64,000 bases of DNA, from positions 164,340 to 228,339 of the forward strand of contig NZ_LR734815.1 in NCBI RefSeq assembly GCF_902506655.1. The letters are read 5' to 3'. This DNA comes from Marinoscillum sp. 108. Lineage in GTDB: Bacteria; Bacteroidota; Bacteroidia; Cytophagales; Cyclobacteriaceae. The translations under genes and the position numbers were made by a program. Under the pieces are notes generated by a model. The model saw only the letters and a program-made list of their open reading frames with translations, searched no databases and had not been told where the DNA came from. Positions within the stretch are counted from its first letter, which is position 1, and each line of letters opens with the position of its first letter. Shown one piece after another: positions 55,559-64,000 of the stretch.

Positions 55559-55951
55559 ATGAAAAAATTCTTACTTATTGTTTTCGCATTGGGCTATTCC
55601 TTTGTGGGCCTTTCGAACGGAAAATACGCTATCGATGACTCCAAAGTTGAATCCATCATGGAGCAGGCCATTTCAATTGATTCAAAAGTTGCTTTAGACA
55701 ATCCTTTTTCTGTAGCTGGGATTCAGGAGGAAAAAAATGTGTGGATTGCCGTAGCTTTAGATTTCTTCTTGGGTGGTCTTGGTGTTCACAGGGTATACCT
55801 CGGTACACCTCCGGGAATTATTGCGGGTTATTTCTTCACCTGCGGTGGAATCTTCGGAATATTACCTCTTGTTGATTTGATCGTATTGGTCATCAACAAT
55901 GAAGACATCAGCGCTTATGTGAATAAGAAAGGCCTTATCATGTTTAACTAG
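55559..55951 (+). CDS. TM2-domain protein with signal peptide
   Basis: A signal peptide (KFLLIVFALGYSFVGLS) precedes ~50 linker residues and a TM2 domain (~58-120): VALDFFLGGLGVHRVYLG, then GIFGILPLVDLIVLVIN. TM2 proteins are small membrane proteins of unclear function. It converges on a four-gene operon in which two proteins end in a similar hairpin-helix domain. The terminator is shared. Confidence 0.88.
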   Translation: MKKFLLIVFALGYSFVGLSNGKYAIDDSKVESIMEQAISIDSKVALDNPFSVAGIQEEKNVWIAVALDFFLGGLGVHRVYLGTPPGIIAGYFFTCGGIFGILPLVDLIVLVINNEDISAYVNKKGLIMFN

Positions 55952-55970
55952 TAAGGTCTCAAATGATATC

Positions 55971-55998
55971 AAAAACCCTCTTCACGAGGGTTTTTTTT
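55971..55998. terminator. Bidirectional terminator
   Basis: An AAAAACCCTC/GAGGGTTTTT stem with a short loop is followed by a T8 run. It lies between the TM2 gene and the end of the opposing operon. Confidence 0.9.
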
Positions 55999-56821
55999 AT
56001 TTCACCCCTTTCATAAATTTCAGGCTTATTTCTCTGGCTCGCTCTTTGTTTTTTGCTACAGCCAATTCTCTCGCATGTCTGGCTCCGCCAAGGTAAAACG
56101 TGTAGAATAAAGCTACCCCAGTCATCCCTCCGGTGAAGAAATAACCTTGATGTAAGCTATAAGCACTAAAACCTACTAACAGTGTCTGAATACCCCCTGA
56201 AAGTACTCCTTTTAAAAAGTAACCTGAATACATCTGCCCCACTCCCGGCAGAAACAAAGACAAGGTATATGCCTTATCAGGGTTTTTAGGCTTGAGCCGA
56301 CCCGAAAAAAAAGCCTCCACCTGCTCGCTATCTGTACCCAAATGATCAGCATTCATCAGGGTCAATTCCTTAGCTTCTTCCCACTTGTTTAAGCCAATAA
56401 GATTCAAAATCTCCAAAATCAGTATATCACCATCAACCTCCCCCTGAGATGTACCCTGAGACAATCTGTATTTCAATAATTCGTCAAAACTCCTTTGATA
56501 GTTACCAAGTAAATAATTGAGCAGAATCTTCTCATACTTCAATGCTCTGTTCAAAGTATCTCTTGACGGAATTTTAACCCGGTTGAGTATATCCAGTGCC
56601 GATTGATAATCACCTATTTTCTTATAACAATAAGATTTCTGCAACAGAAAAAAGCCCTTCCTGGACAAGTCACTTTCTTCAAAAGCTTGTCGCTCAAAGC
56701 TTAGTGCGCTTTTAAGTACATCTTCCCGTGTCTCAACGGCGTTCGTCCCCCACAAAACATCCTGTCCGCTACTTACAAAGTAACCGTATAGGAATATGCA
56801 TATGAAGCAATATCGCATCAT
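55997..56821 (-). CDS. TPR-like protein with C-terminal membrane hairpins (paralogue 2)
   Basis: A signal peptide (MMRYCFICIFLYGYFVSSGQ) precedes TPR-like helices (~40-165: YCYKKIGDYQSALDILNRVK). The C-terminal domain has two to three membrane segments beginning SLFLPGVGQMYSGYFLKGVLSG (~185-265). That P-G-x-G-x2-Y-x-G pattern resembles TM2/DUF5683-type tails. It overlaps the preceding gene by 53 nt, an unusually long overlap. The function is unknown. Confidence 0.75.
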   Translation of the reverse strand: MMRYCFICIFLYGYFVSSGQDVLWGTNAVETREDVLKSALSFERQAFEESDLSRKGFFLLQKSYCYKKIGDYQSALDILNRVKIPSRDTLNRALKYEKILLNYLLGNYQRSFDELLKYRLSQGTSQGEVDGDILILEILNLIGLNKWEEAKELTLMNADHLGTDSEQVEAFFSGRLKPKNPDKAYTLSLFLPGVGQMYSGYFLKGVLSGGIQTLLVGFSAYSLHQGYFFTGGMTGVALFYTFYLGGARHARELAVAKNKERAREISLKFMKGVK

Positions 56822-57632
56822 GATTCGTTTTGTTAAAATTCACATTTTCCACCTTAACGGCGACCACACTCCCCCAAATATTGGCAACATAAAAAATGGA
56901 GAAGATGCTTCCAAAAACAATAAAGGAGGCACTTTTAGGGCCGTCTTTCCGATACCCTTCATAAGCTTGCAAGGCAAAAATGGTACTCGTCATGAGGCTC
57001 ATGGTACCCTGCCCTATTTTGCCCAAATAAAACTTCCCTCCACCTGGTATGATGGCCGATAGCACGCCGGCAATCACAGGAGATTTGGCTTTTCGATCCC
57101 GCATCACATGGTAGGTGTCCAATAGGGCCTGCTGATGGTCAACAAGTTGATAATAATTAGGATCAAAGGAAGTTTGAAAGGACTCAAAGCGCTCAAAATT
57201 ATGATCAAGCAAAGACAATCCCGCCAAACTCAGCTTCCGAAGCTCAGCATGTAGCTCGGACAAACTATCCGTCTGCATCAAAACCTGATTCGCTTTGGCG
57301 TAATCACCAAGATAGGCATACTGTAATCCTGAATAAAACCTGGATATATTCCAAAAATTGAGATTTGAACGAGTTACATCCTCAAAAAAACGTATCGAGC
57401 TCGCCCTGTTTTTCCGGAAGTACTCAAACATTCCCAGATGAAAAGCAGTCGTGTCTGTTCTTCCTAAAACCAACTCCTTTTGCTCCAGCCAAAAGACACC
57501 TTCATCGTAAGCCGAAATGAATTCGAGATGCAACAAGAATTGATAATCATTGTCTGAAAACCCCTGGCCAAATGACCAAAGAGAACCTAATAAGCTTATG
57601 TGAATTAGAAAACTTCTCTTACTTATAGTCAT
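56769..57632 (-). CDS. TPR-like protein with C-terminal membrane hairpins (paralogue 1)
   Basis: The layout matches the next gene: signal peptide (LIHISLLGSLWSFGQ), helical repeats (~25-185), and a membrane tail starting VLSAIIPGGGKFYLGKIGQGT (~195-275). The shared P-G-x-G-x2-Y-x-G signature shows the two are related despite low overall identity. It starts 14 nt inside the YidD-like gene. Together they suggest an inner-membrane complex with periplasmic TPR parts. Confidence 0.75.
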   Translation of the reverse strand: MTISKRSFLIHISLLGSLWSFGQGFSDNDYQFLLHLEFISAYDEGVFWLEQKELVLGRTDTTAFHLGMFEYFRKNRASSIRFFEDVTRSNLNFWNISRFYSGLQYAYLGDYAKANQVLMQTDSLSELHAELRKLSLAGLSLLDHNFERFESFQTSFDPNYYQLVDHQQALLDTYHVMRDRKAKSPVIAGVLSAIIPGGGKFYLGKIGQGTMSLMTSTIFALQAYEGYRKDGPKSASFIVFGSIFSIFYVANIWGSVVAVKVENVNFNKTNHDAILLHMHIPIRLLCK

Positions 57633-57990
57633 CCCAATGATCTATTACCTTACCCTGTAAATTGATTAAGGCTGGAGAAGTTTCAGCAAAGGTCGCTCTG
57701 TTACATCTGGTAAGTCTGTCGGCCGTCAGAAACAGCCCCTTGAACAAACCATAACCCGCAAAAGACAATTTGCTAAACTCCGAACAAGATTGATCATAAA
57801 TACAATCATTGAGGATCTGATTAGACAAGTGTTTCTGATAGAAATGAAATAAGAAAAAACTGCGTTGATGAGCCGGAGCCTCTCTTATACTCAATTTCTC
57901 CAATACAAGCTCAAAATCTCGTTGCTCATCTTGCCCGTGAAGCAAGTGACACATCATTATTAAAGCCCCTGCGATTACTAAAGCCTTCAT
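57619..57990 (-). CDS. YidD-like protein with signal peptide
   Basis: The core CIYDQSCSEFSKLSFAGYGLFKGLFLTADRLTRC (here shown as a region, residues ~62-97) matches the YidD pattern of C-x-[FY]-x2-[ST]-C-S-x-[FY], then G-x2-[KR]-G and R-x3-C. YidD proteins assist YidC-mediated membrane insertion, but classic YidD is ~75 residues and lies beside yidC. This one has a signal peptide and ~50 extra N-terminal residues and lies in an envelope operon. It overlaps its neighbours on both sides. Confidence 0.75.
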   Translation of the reverse strand: MKALVIAGALIMMCHLLHGQDEQRDFELVLEKLSIREAPAHQRSFFLFHFYQKHLSNQILNDCIYDQSCSEFSKLSFAGYGLFKGLFLTADRLTRCNRATFAETSPALINLQGKVIDHWDDYK

Positions 57991-58670
57991 TCCAGTAAAG
58001 TTGCAGTATTAGGTGTTTTGAAATCAGCAAACTCCTGATCTTCCGGTACATTAAATCTGAAATCAGAAAAAGTAGTCTTTGTAATGGTAGAGTCGTTTTT
58101 CTGAAAGTCTATCTCTGTAATAGACATAGGAAAGTCAACACCACGAACCATCCGATAATCATAATAGTAAGTCTTCTTTAGGTATTTCCCATCCTTGTCG
58201 AGGTACCCCATAAAAACTGGATGATCACCATTACTCACAAGCTCTACTTTCTCCAAACCTCCCATAGCGGCAGGTGGGGTATATTCTGTTACCAGCATCA
58301 TGTCCTCTATTCTCGACTCTCGGAGTGAAAAACCCGCTTCGCTCAAACCTAAATCCTCACTGCTACCAAACAAGAAATAGTAAAAGGTAGTGTTTCGGCT
58401 CCCCATTCGATTATCCAAAGACTTGACAACTGTATTCTCCTTCGTGTTGAATATCTCAACATTACCCAATGAATTATTCAAAACATACATATCAATGGGG
58501 CTAATGAAATGGGTCACCATCTTGCCAGAGGGCTTATAGAACACCCGGGCATCTATTCTGGAAACCATCCCGTGTGTAGTAGACCGCTTTACCATGCTAA
58601 AACTAACCCAATCAAAATCTAATTGGACGCAGGTCGTAAACGAAATCAAAAATGAAAGGATAATATTCAT
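57987..58670 (-). CDS. LolA-like outer-membrane lipoprotein carrier-type protein
   Basis: A signal peptide (MNIILSFLISFTTCVQ) is followed by a beta-rich domain with the LolA/LolB-like half-barrel pattern: ARVFYKPSGKMVTHFISP, EIFNTKENTVVKSLDNR, and a C-terminal TTFSDFRFNVPEDQEFADF (the strand ending typical of LolA-like folds). It is 227 residues long. It is first in the four-gene operon, overlapping the YidD-like gene by 4 nt. A lipid- or lipoprotein-binding role is inferred. Confidence 0.65.
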   Translation of the reverse strand: MNIILSFLISFTTCVQLDFDWVSFSMVKRSTTHGMVSRIDARVFYKPSGKMVTHFISPIDMYVLNNSLGNVEIFNTKENTVVKSLDNRMGSRNTTFYYFLFGSSEDLGLSEAGFSLRESRIEDMMLVTEYTPPAAMGGLEKVELVSNGDHPVFMGYLDKDGKYLKKTYYYDYRMVRGVDFPMSITEIDFQKNDSTITKTTFSDFRFNVPEDQEFADFKTPNTATLLE

Positions 58671-58771
58671 AGGATGCTAAATTTCAGAAGGTGCCAAATT
58701 ACCAAAGATCAAGGATTTATTTTTTGAAACAATGATCTAATTTAAGGCTCATAACAAACACGGAAGTCATC

Positions 58772-59473
58772 ATGAAAAAAATCGTTGTCCTATCCGGTGC
58801 AGGCATCAGTGCAGAAAGCGGCATCAGCACTTTTCGTGATTCAGGAGGATTATGGGAAGGTCACAACATTGAGGATGTAGCCACCCCTGAGGGTTGGGGG
58901 AGAAACCCTGAACTCGTTCTTGACTTTTACAATCAAAGACGTAAACAGGCGTTATTCGCAAAACCTAACATAGGACATACCGTACTCGCACAACTGGAGC
59001 AGGATTTTCATGTCACCATTATCACCCAAAATGTAGATAGTCTGCACGAAAGAGCGGGTAGTTCCCATGTCATTCACCTACATGGAGAACTCTCTAAAGT
59101 AAGAAGTACCATAGACGAATCACTCATTTATGAGCTGGACGGGTGGGAACTTAACCTCGGCGATCTCTGCGGAAAAGGCTCTCAGCTAAGACCACATATT
59201 GTTTGGTTCGGAGAGGCCGTACCTATGATGGATCTGGCCATCAAGCACACACAGGAAGCAGACTTTTTCATAGTGGTCGGAACCTCTCTGGTGGTATATC
59301 CTGCTGCCGGTTTACTCAGCTTTGTAGACAACCACATCCCCAAGTACATCATCGACCCCAACCTGCCAGCATTGGACCATGTTCCTAACCTCCACTATTT
59401 TCCCAAATCAGCCACTGAAGGATTAGCCATTGTTTGTGATATAATCAGAAGCAATAATCTTAGAAAAATCTAA
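58772..59473 (+). CDS. cobB: NAD-dependent protein deacylase (sirtuin)
   Basis: SGAGISAESGISTFRDSGGLW binds NAD, and TQNVDSLHERAG with catalytic His104 (HLHGE) follow. Tyr53 and Arg56 (FYNQR) form the Y-x2-R pair typical of desuccinylase/demalonylase class III sirtuins. The four zinc cysteines are missing; only Cys133 is present between residues 105 and 150. At 233 residues it is a normal bacterial length. It stands as a single gene, divergent from the YidD-like operon. Confidence 0.92.
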   Translation: MKKIVVLSGAGISAESGISTFRDSGGLWEGHNIEDVATPEGWGRNPELVLDFYNQRRKQALFAKPNIGHTVLAQLEQDFHVTIITQNVDSLHERAGSSHVIHLHGELSKVRSTIDESLIYELDGWELNLGDLCGKGSQLRPHIVWFGEAVPMMDLAIKHTQEADFFIVVGTSLVVYPAAGLLSFVDNHIPKYIIDPNLPALDHVPNLHYFPKSATEGLAIVCDIIRSNNLRKI

Positions 59474-60108
59474 TCGTTTATCTGTTTCGTACCTCTAATA
59501 AATAAGCTTAAATTAGCGGTTCAGCTACAGGTTTACTGGAAAATTTAGTTACTCACTCTAGAAGGAATTTAAAAACAAGTACTAGTACAGGTTTTCTTGT
59601 ACGTTCCTGTTGGCAAATTCAGTATTGTACCGCCTATAATACAATTGAAGTGATAAACTTATTCAAGCCTAAGCTTTTGACCTCTGTAAAGGTCAATTTT
59701 AGCTCTACAGATGAACAGATATTCCAATCGATCACAGGTATTCGTCATTACTCCATTGTCAACCCAACATCTGGCAATGAATATGTGCCTCATGTGAGAG
59801 ATAAATCTTTCCTCGAAGAGACCTTTAAAATCAGAAGATTTGCACTTCCCGTCCAATCAAAACCACTTAATATAAGAAGTACCTCTTTCGATACACTTTG
59901 GTGGTCATCGGAGTACATAAATACAGCATCTGTCAAATCTCATCATATCGTTGTAGGGAATTTATCAAGAACAGCTACTGATTTAGATAATACACACATG
60001 ATGTGCTTAAAAAAACTCATAATCAATAAGTTAGACTCAACGATACTATTCGCTGTTTGATCTAAAAAAAATAGGGAATTCATACCATACAGCTCAAATT
60101 CACATTTC
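59474..60108. other. Intergenic stretch upstream of the giant secreted protein
   Basis: AT-rich DNA of ~635 bp. Around 59577-59610 GTAC/AGTAC motifs recur. A GTG-initiated frame of 136 codons (59650-60060) is present, but it shows no domain, no signal peptide and unconvincing composition, so I do not call it a gene with confidence. The promoter of the following gene should lie here. Confidence 0.4.
59650..60060 (+). CDS. Doubtful 136-residue frame
   Basis: It starts with GTG and has no recognisable domain. The product (MINLFKPKLLTSVKVNFSS at its start) is neither clearly globular nor exported. It could be a small unknown protein or the remains of one. It is kept only because the surrounding space is otherwise empty. 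Confidence 0.25.
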   Translation: MINLFKPKLLTSVKVNFSSTDEQIFQSITGIRHYSIVNPTSGNEYVPHVRDKSFLEETFKIRRFALPVQSKPLNIRSTSFDTLWWSSEYINTASVKSHHIVVGNLSRTATDLDNTHMMCLKKLIINKLDSTILFAV

Positions 60109-60123
60109 ATGCTTTCGTTTAAT

Positions 60124-63100
60124 ATGACCAGAAAAAAACATTCACTTTACCGCTCGAATATCTGGCTTGTACTTCTGCTTGTTGGAAGTGCAAATATCGC
60201 TTTTGGTGAAGGCTCAAGAACCCTCGCCCCAAATTATGGAGATACCACCTCATTGGTGGCACCTGGATCAGCCAACAATCAATTTGCATGGCTGGAGCAT
60301 GATGGATTTGGAGGAGCTACCGACAATTTTCTCGACCCTTCCGCTCCTGCCAATGAGCGACTCTACATTCGCCTGAAAGCCGGCGAAACACTGCGATATG
60401 GAATCAGACGAATCCCTGTAAGGTACTCGGGGGGTAATTCTTACTCCAACTCGGCCACTGAGCACAATAATCATGAATATTTGACCATCGTGGTGTATGA
60501 TAGCGATGGCAATGTTGTCAACAGCAATACACTCACCAACGACAACAGTCCTAACCATGGTGCCTGGTTAGATGCTGGTCAGCCTGGAGTCATTACCTCA
60601 GTAGCTTCCTCATTGTTAGGCCCACAGTTCACCCACAATTCCAATACTTACAATGCAGGTGGGTACACCCCAATAGAATACACCAACAACGATCCGGAAG
60701 GGGATCAGGATTTCTACATTGCCTTTATTCAGGACGATGGAGGAACTACCGATATAGATGAACGAAGCTGGTATGACCTTTGGGATTTCTCAGTGTATGA
60801 CGGCAACGAAGAGAAACCCGGACGTATGCATTGTACGAGATGGAGCCTTACCGCTCAGGATTTTGATAACCTATTAGCCGATGAGGTTAATTTCTATGTA
60901 AGGGTACCCTCCACCATCGATGGCGGTGATGCCGGCAATTACATCAAAGAAGTACAGCTTGGCGGCCTTAATCCATTTTCATTGGTGGTTTATGCCAACT
61001 CTCAGGGAACAGACGGTACCGATGGAGATACCAATGGAGATGGAATCACCGACTTTCAGGATTACCGCATGAGTGTAACCAATGAAATTGCAGAAATAGA
61101 ATATGACCTCTTCATTAACAACCCGGACGTTGACCTTTACCCTACGACCGTATTACCGACGATCTCCATTACGGATGCCAATGTCTACTGTAATGCGAGT
61201 ACAGGTGGAGGTGCTGCAGCAATATTCTTTGAAAGCAACCAAGTTGGGCAGATAGCGGTGCTCGTAGATCTGGATGGTACTAACGGCTATCAGGATGGCA
61301 CAGAAGACGTGATCATTGAAGCTGAGATAACCACCGAAGGAGAGCACGTGATTCGCTGGGACGGGCTCAATGGCTTTGGTGCTGCAGTACCCTCAGGAAC
61401 AAATCTGACCATTTCAGGAAGATTTACCTCAGGCCCTATTCATGTTCCTCTTTGGGACGTGGAAGAAAATGACCAGGGAATGAACATGCTGGATATCAGA
61501 CCAAATACCAGTTTCAACCTTATTTATTGGGACGATAGCGACATTTTCACTGGAGTAAACCCAGAAGTGGAACTGGACGGAACGAATACCTCATTACATA
61601 CCTGGACAAGTGGTGATGATGACCTGATCAATACCTGGTCTTTTGGGTATTATCAGATCAATACTCAAAACATCTCTTTCACCTACAGCTGCGACGCTGA
61701 TGGAGACGGAGTGGCCGATGCCCAGGATGAAGACAGTGACAATGATGGAGTACCTGATACAGATGAGGGAGACCATGATGCTGACACGGATGGCGATGGA
61801 GTACCTGACTACCTCGATCCGGATGTGGATGGAGACGGAGATGTAGATGCATCTGACAACTGGGCAGACATCAATGGTGATGGCATCAATGACAACTTTG
61901 ATTACGATTTAGATGGTGTTCCCAATTCACTTGATTTAGACTCGGACAATGATGGCATCACCGATCTGGTAGAGGCTGGAGGCACCGATAGTGATAATGA
62001 TGGGAAACTGGATGGATTCACCGACGTGAGTGGAGGCCTCACCTTCAGTGGGTATTCCATTTCCACAGGTTGTAGCTCCACAGTGACTACCATCACCACC
62101 CCTACCACCCTCACCGGATGGGCAGATGATCAAACCAGACAGATCACATTGCCCTTTGCCTTTGAGTTTTACGGCACCACATTTGCAGCCAACAGTAGCT
62201 TATACCTCAATAGTAATGGCTGGGTAAGCTTTAATAACATTGATCCAGGCACGGATTGGAGGCCCGATCCATATCCATCTGGCACATACCCAAACACCAT
62301 CGCGTTCCATCATGTCGACATGACCCCAAACTCCGGGGGTACCATTACATACGGAACCAACGGAACCGCCCCCAATAGGATATTTATTATTTACCTGCAA
62401 AATGTACCCTTTTATGGTCAGAACGGAACCTTTACAGGTCAACTTCAGCTCCATGAAACCACCAACGAAATCAGGGTAGTTACGACCAACCTCAACCCCG
62501 ATGGTGGCGGAGGTATGACTCAGGGATTGAACCAGAACGGTACCACCGGGATCACCGTCACAGGGAGAAATGATCAGAACTATACCATTGTTTCTCCAGA
62601 ATGTCAATCATTCACTCCTAACTATGTAGCTGCACCGAATGGAGTAGACGACACCCTTGACTCCACCCCACTCCCAAATCCTGATACAGATGGAGATGGT
62701 CTGGCTGATTTCCGGGATCTTGATTCGGACAACGATGGCATTGTAGATACCTACGAAGCTGGAGGTACAGCCAATACAGCCACAGGCCAGATTGCCGACT
62801 TTACAGATACCGATGGCAATGGACTCAATGATCAACAGCAGATCGTGGCGCTCCCACTTCCGGATTCTGACGGTGATGGGTACAAAGACTATCTGGACAT
62901 TGACTCTGACAATGATGGCATCCGAGATTACATCGAAGCACAGCAGAGTTCAATTTTTATCGGTTTTGAAAACAATGACACCAACTCCAATGGACTGGTA
63001 GATGTTTATGATCCCATCATAGGTGGCACGATACTCACCCCGGTAGATACTGATGGAGATGGGCTCCCTGACTATATAGACACAGATGCTGATGACGATG

Positions 63101-64000
63101 GCGTAGTGGACCTGATTGAAGGGTGGGACTCCGACAAAAATGGAATCTCTGATTTGGACACCAATGCCGATGGATCTATCGATGACACTGATGCATGTGC
63201 TGGTTATTCAACACCTGGTCTGCTCAGATCCGAAAATGCAGATTTTGAAAATGGACTGAATGGACTTTCCGGGTTCTCAGGGGAAGTCTTTGTGACCTCT
63301 GATGCGCAATCGGGCAGCTCTGCCATTCTCGTAGGACCATCAGAGGGAGGAACATATGTCTCTGAGTACATTCCCGCAGAACAAGGCCAGGCTTTTCAGT
63401 TTACTGGTTACGCCAAAATAGCCGGAAGCCCTGGCTATACCGGCATAGGCATTACCTTCTGGGATGAAGACCTCAGCACCCGACTCAGCGAACCTCAAGC
63501 TCAGGTGTTGGCAACCACCTACACCCTTTATACGGTTAATGCTACTGCCCCGGCTGGAACTGCTTTCATAGAGCTATGGACCTATAAATCCGGGGCATCG
63601 GGCACACTAACCTTTGATAACTTCTCCCTCATCCTTACATCCGCCTGCTCCGGCACCTTCTCCGACGACTCTGATGGTGACGGACTGCTCGATCTCTTTG
63701 AAAACTACAATACTCCCCTGCAAAACACCGATGGATCAGACGAAAGCGACTGGCAGGATGATGATGACGACAATGACGGATCGCCCACAGCTGGAGAAGA
63801 TGTCAATGGCAATGGAGACTGGTCTGATGACTTCACCGAAGGTGGTGTAACCATCCCCGATTACCTCTTCAGAGGTGATTTCGATGGGGATGCCATCGCT
63901 GATAAAAATGATGCAGACTCTGACAATGATGGCATCACCGATGCTCAGGAGTCCAATGGTGAAGCCATTGACCCCAGCGGAGATGATGACAATGATGGTA
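60124..64000 (+). CDS. Giant secreted protein with Asp-rich calcium-binding repeats (3' partial)
   Basis: The frame is open from 60124 to the window edge (1292 codons and more). A signal peptide (NIWLVLLLVGSANIAFG) is followed by beta-rich domains to ~residue 510. Then come clusters of D-x-D-x-D-G and SDNDG(I/V) repeats like thrombospondin type 3 or EF-hand-like loops (~520-640, ~855-1020, and from ~1175). Between them are a nidogen/PEP-CTERM-like beta domain (~650-830, FAFEFYGTTFAANSSLYLNS) and a carbohydrate-binding-like domain (~1045-1170). Such proteins are usually surface adhesins exported by the type IX system, whose C-terminal signal would lie outside the window. An alternative in-frame ATG is at 60109. 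Confidence 0.85.
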   Translation, partial: MTRKKHSLYRSNIWLVLLLVGSANIAFGEGSRTLAPNYGDTTSLVAPGSANNQFAWLEHDGFGGATDNFLDPSAPANERLYIRLKAGETLRYGIRRIPVRYSGGNSYSNSATEHNNHEYLTIVVYDSDGNVVNSNTLTNDNSPNHGAWLDAGQPGVITSVASSLLGPQFTHNSNTYNAGGYTPIEYTNNDPEGDQDFYIAFIQDDGGTTDIDERSWYDLWDFSVYDGNEEKPGRMHCTRWSLTAQDFDNLLADEVNFYVRVPSTIDGGDAGNYIKEVQLGGLNPFSLVVYANSQGTDGTDGDTNGDGITDFQDYRMSVTNEIAEIEYDLFINNPDVDLYPTTVLPTISITDANVYCNASTGGGAAAIFFESNQVGQIAVLVDLDGTNGYQDGTEDVIIEAEITTEGEHVIRWDGLNGFGAAVPSGTNLTISGRFTSGPIHVPLWDVEENDQGMNMLDIRPNTSFNLIYWDDSDIFTGVNPEVELDGTNTSLHTWTSGDDDLINTWSFGYYQINTQNISFTYSCDADGDGVADAQDEDSDNDGVPDTDEGDHDADTDGDGVPDYLDPDVDGDGDVDASDNWADINGDGINDNFDYDLDGVPNSLDLDSDNDGITDLVEAGGTDSDNDGKLDGFTDVSGGLTFSGYSISTGCSSTVTTITTPTTLTGWADDQTRQITLPFAFEFYGTTFAANSSLYLNSNGWVSFNNIDPGTDWRPDPYPSGTYPNTIAFHHVDMTPNSGGTITYGTNGTAPNRIFIIYLQNVPFYGQNGTFTGQLQLHETTNEIRVVTTNLNPDGGGGMTQGLNQNGTTGITVTGRNDQNYTIVSPECQSFTPNYVAAPNGVDDTLDSTPLPNPDTDGDGLADFRDLDSDNDGIVDTYEAGGTANTATGQIADFTDTDGNGLNDQQQIVALPLPDSDGDGYKDYLDIDSDNDGIRDYIEAQQSSIFIGFENNDTNSNGLVDVYDPIIGGTILTPVDTDGDGLPDYIDTDADDDGVVDLIEGWDSDKNGISDLDTNADGSIDDTDACAGYSTPGLLRSENADFENGLNGLSGFSGEVFVTSDAQSGSSAILVGPSEGGTYVSEYIPAEQGQAFQFTGYAKIAGSPGYTGIGITFWDEDLSTRLSEPQAQVLATTYTLYTVNATAPAGTAFIELWTYKSGASGTLTFDNFSLILTSACSGTFSDDSDGDGLLDLFENYNTPLQNTDGSDESDWQDDDDDNDGSPTAGEDVNGNGDWSDDFTEGGVTIPDYLFRGDFDGDAIADKNDADSDNDGITDAQESNGEAIDPSGDDDNDG

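Noticed and set aside
61153..62835. Several minus-strand frames opposite the Asp-rich protein
   Set aside because: Produced by the repetitive GAT/GAC-rich coding sequence on the plus strand, which is open throughout.

Overview
The window reads as the chromosome of a Bacteroidota bacterium, most likely of the Cytophagales type. Supporting signs are a TonB-dependent receptor with a carboxypeptidase-regulatory N-domain, OstA-like, DUF4835 and DUF6090 proteins, a Bacteroidota-type omega subunit beside bamD and coaBC, a Nudix-derived sugar regulator, and genes that mostly lack Shine-Dalgarno sequences. No rRNA, tRNA, CRISPR array, prophage or complete insertion sequence is visible. The placement below phylum is inference.

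Layout. 1-5450: the end of a surface-repeat protein, then xylB-xylA on the minus strand diverging from a Nudix-winged-helix regulator, with a clear palindromic operator between them. 5450-7030: a broken antitoxin-like gene, a small C2-like protein, and about 2.3 copies of a ~315-bp hairpin-rich tandem repeat. 7030-14160: a DUF6090 protein, a GntP-type gluconate permease, a DinB-family protein, a VAO-type flavoprotein, and several unrecognised proteins.

14260-27580: one long minus-strand run that looks like a catabolic locus for oxidised (keto-) glycosides. It holds two Gfo/Idh/MocA oxidoreductases, two TIM-barrel epimerase/isomerases, two exported lipoproteins that join beta-propellers to c-type cytochromes (one also carrying PA14 and DUF1080 domains), a TonB receptor, and a divergent MFS permease. 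A LacI-type operator-like palindrome lies in the divergent promoter. The same core motif occurs upstream of the gluconate permease and of a haem-oxygenase-like protein gene.

28870-44690: mostly housekeeping genes: a nucleoside-type MFS permease, DUF985 cupin, ppk1, mdh, a cyclic-nucleotide-binding protein, tilS, an OstA-like protein, bamD, rpoZ, coaBC, DUF4835, recN, fabI and ispE. 44690-45915: seven REP-like repeats in alternating orientation surround a lone GIY-YIG nuclease, and the whole block is bracketed by a 19-bp direct repeat. 45916-55420: YbjQ, an S9 peptidase, the translationally coupled tgt-LptF/G-EamA run, a GT2-sigma-rsmG run and a PLP decarboxylase. 55560-59480: a TM2 protein, a four-gene operon (LolA-like, YidD-like and two TPR-membrane paralogues) and a zinc-ligand-less sirtuin. 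60124-end: a very large secreted Asp-rich calcium-binding-repeat protein that runs off the right edge.

The best candidates for undescribed biology are the GIY-YIG/REP-like block, the LolA-like/YidD-like/TPR operon, the keto-glycoside locus with its cytochrome-propeller fusions, and the shared LacI-type motif.
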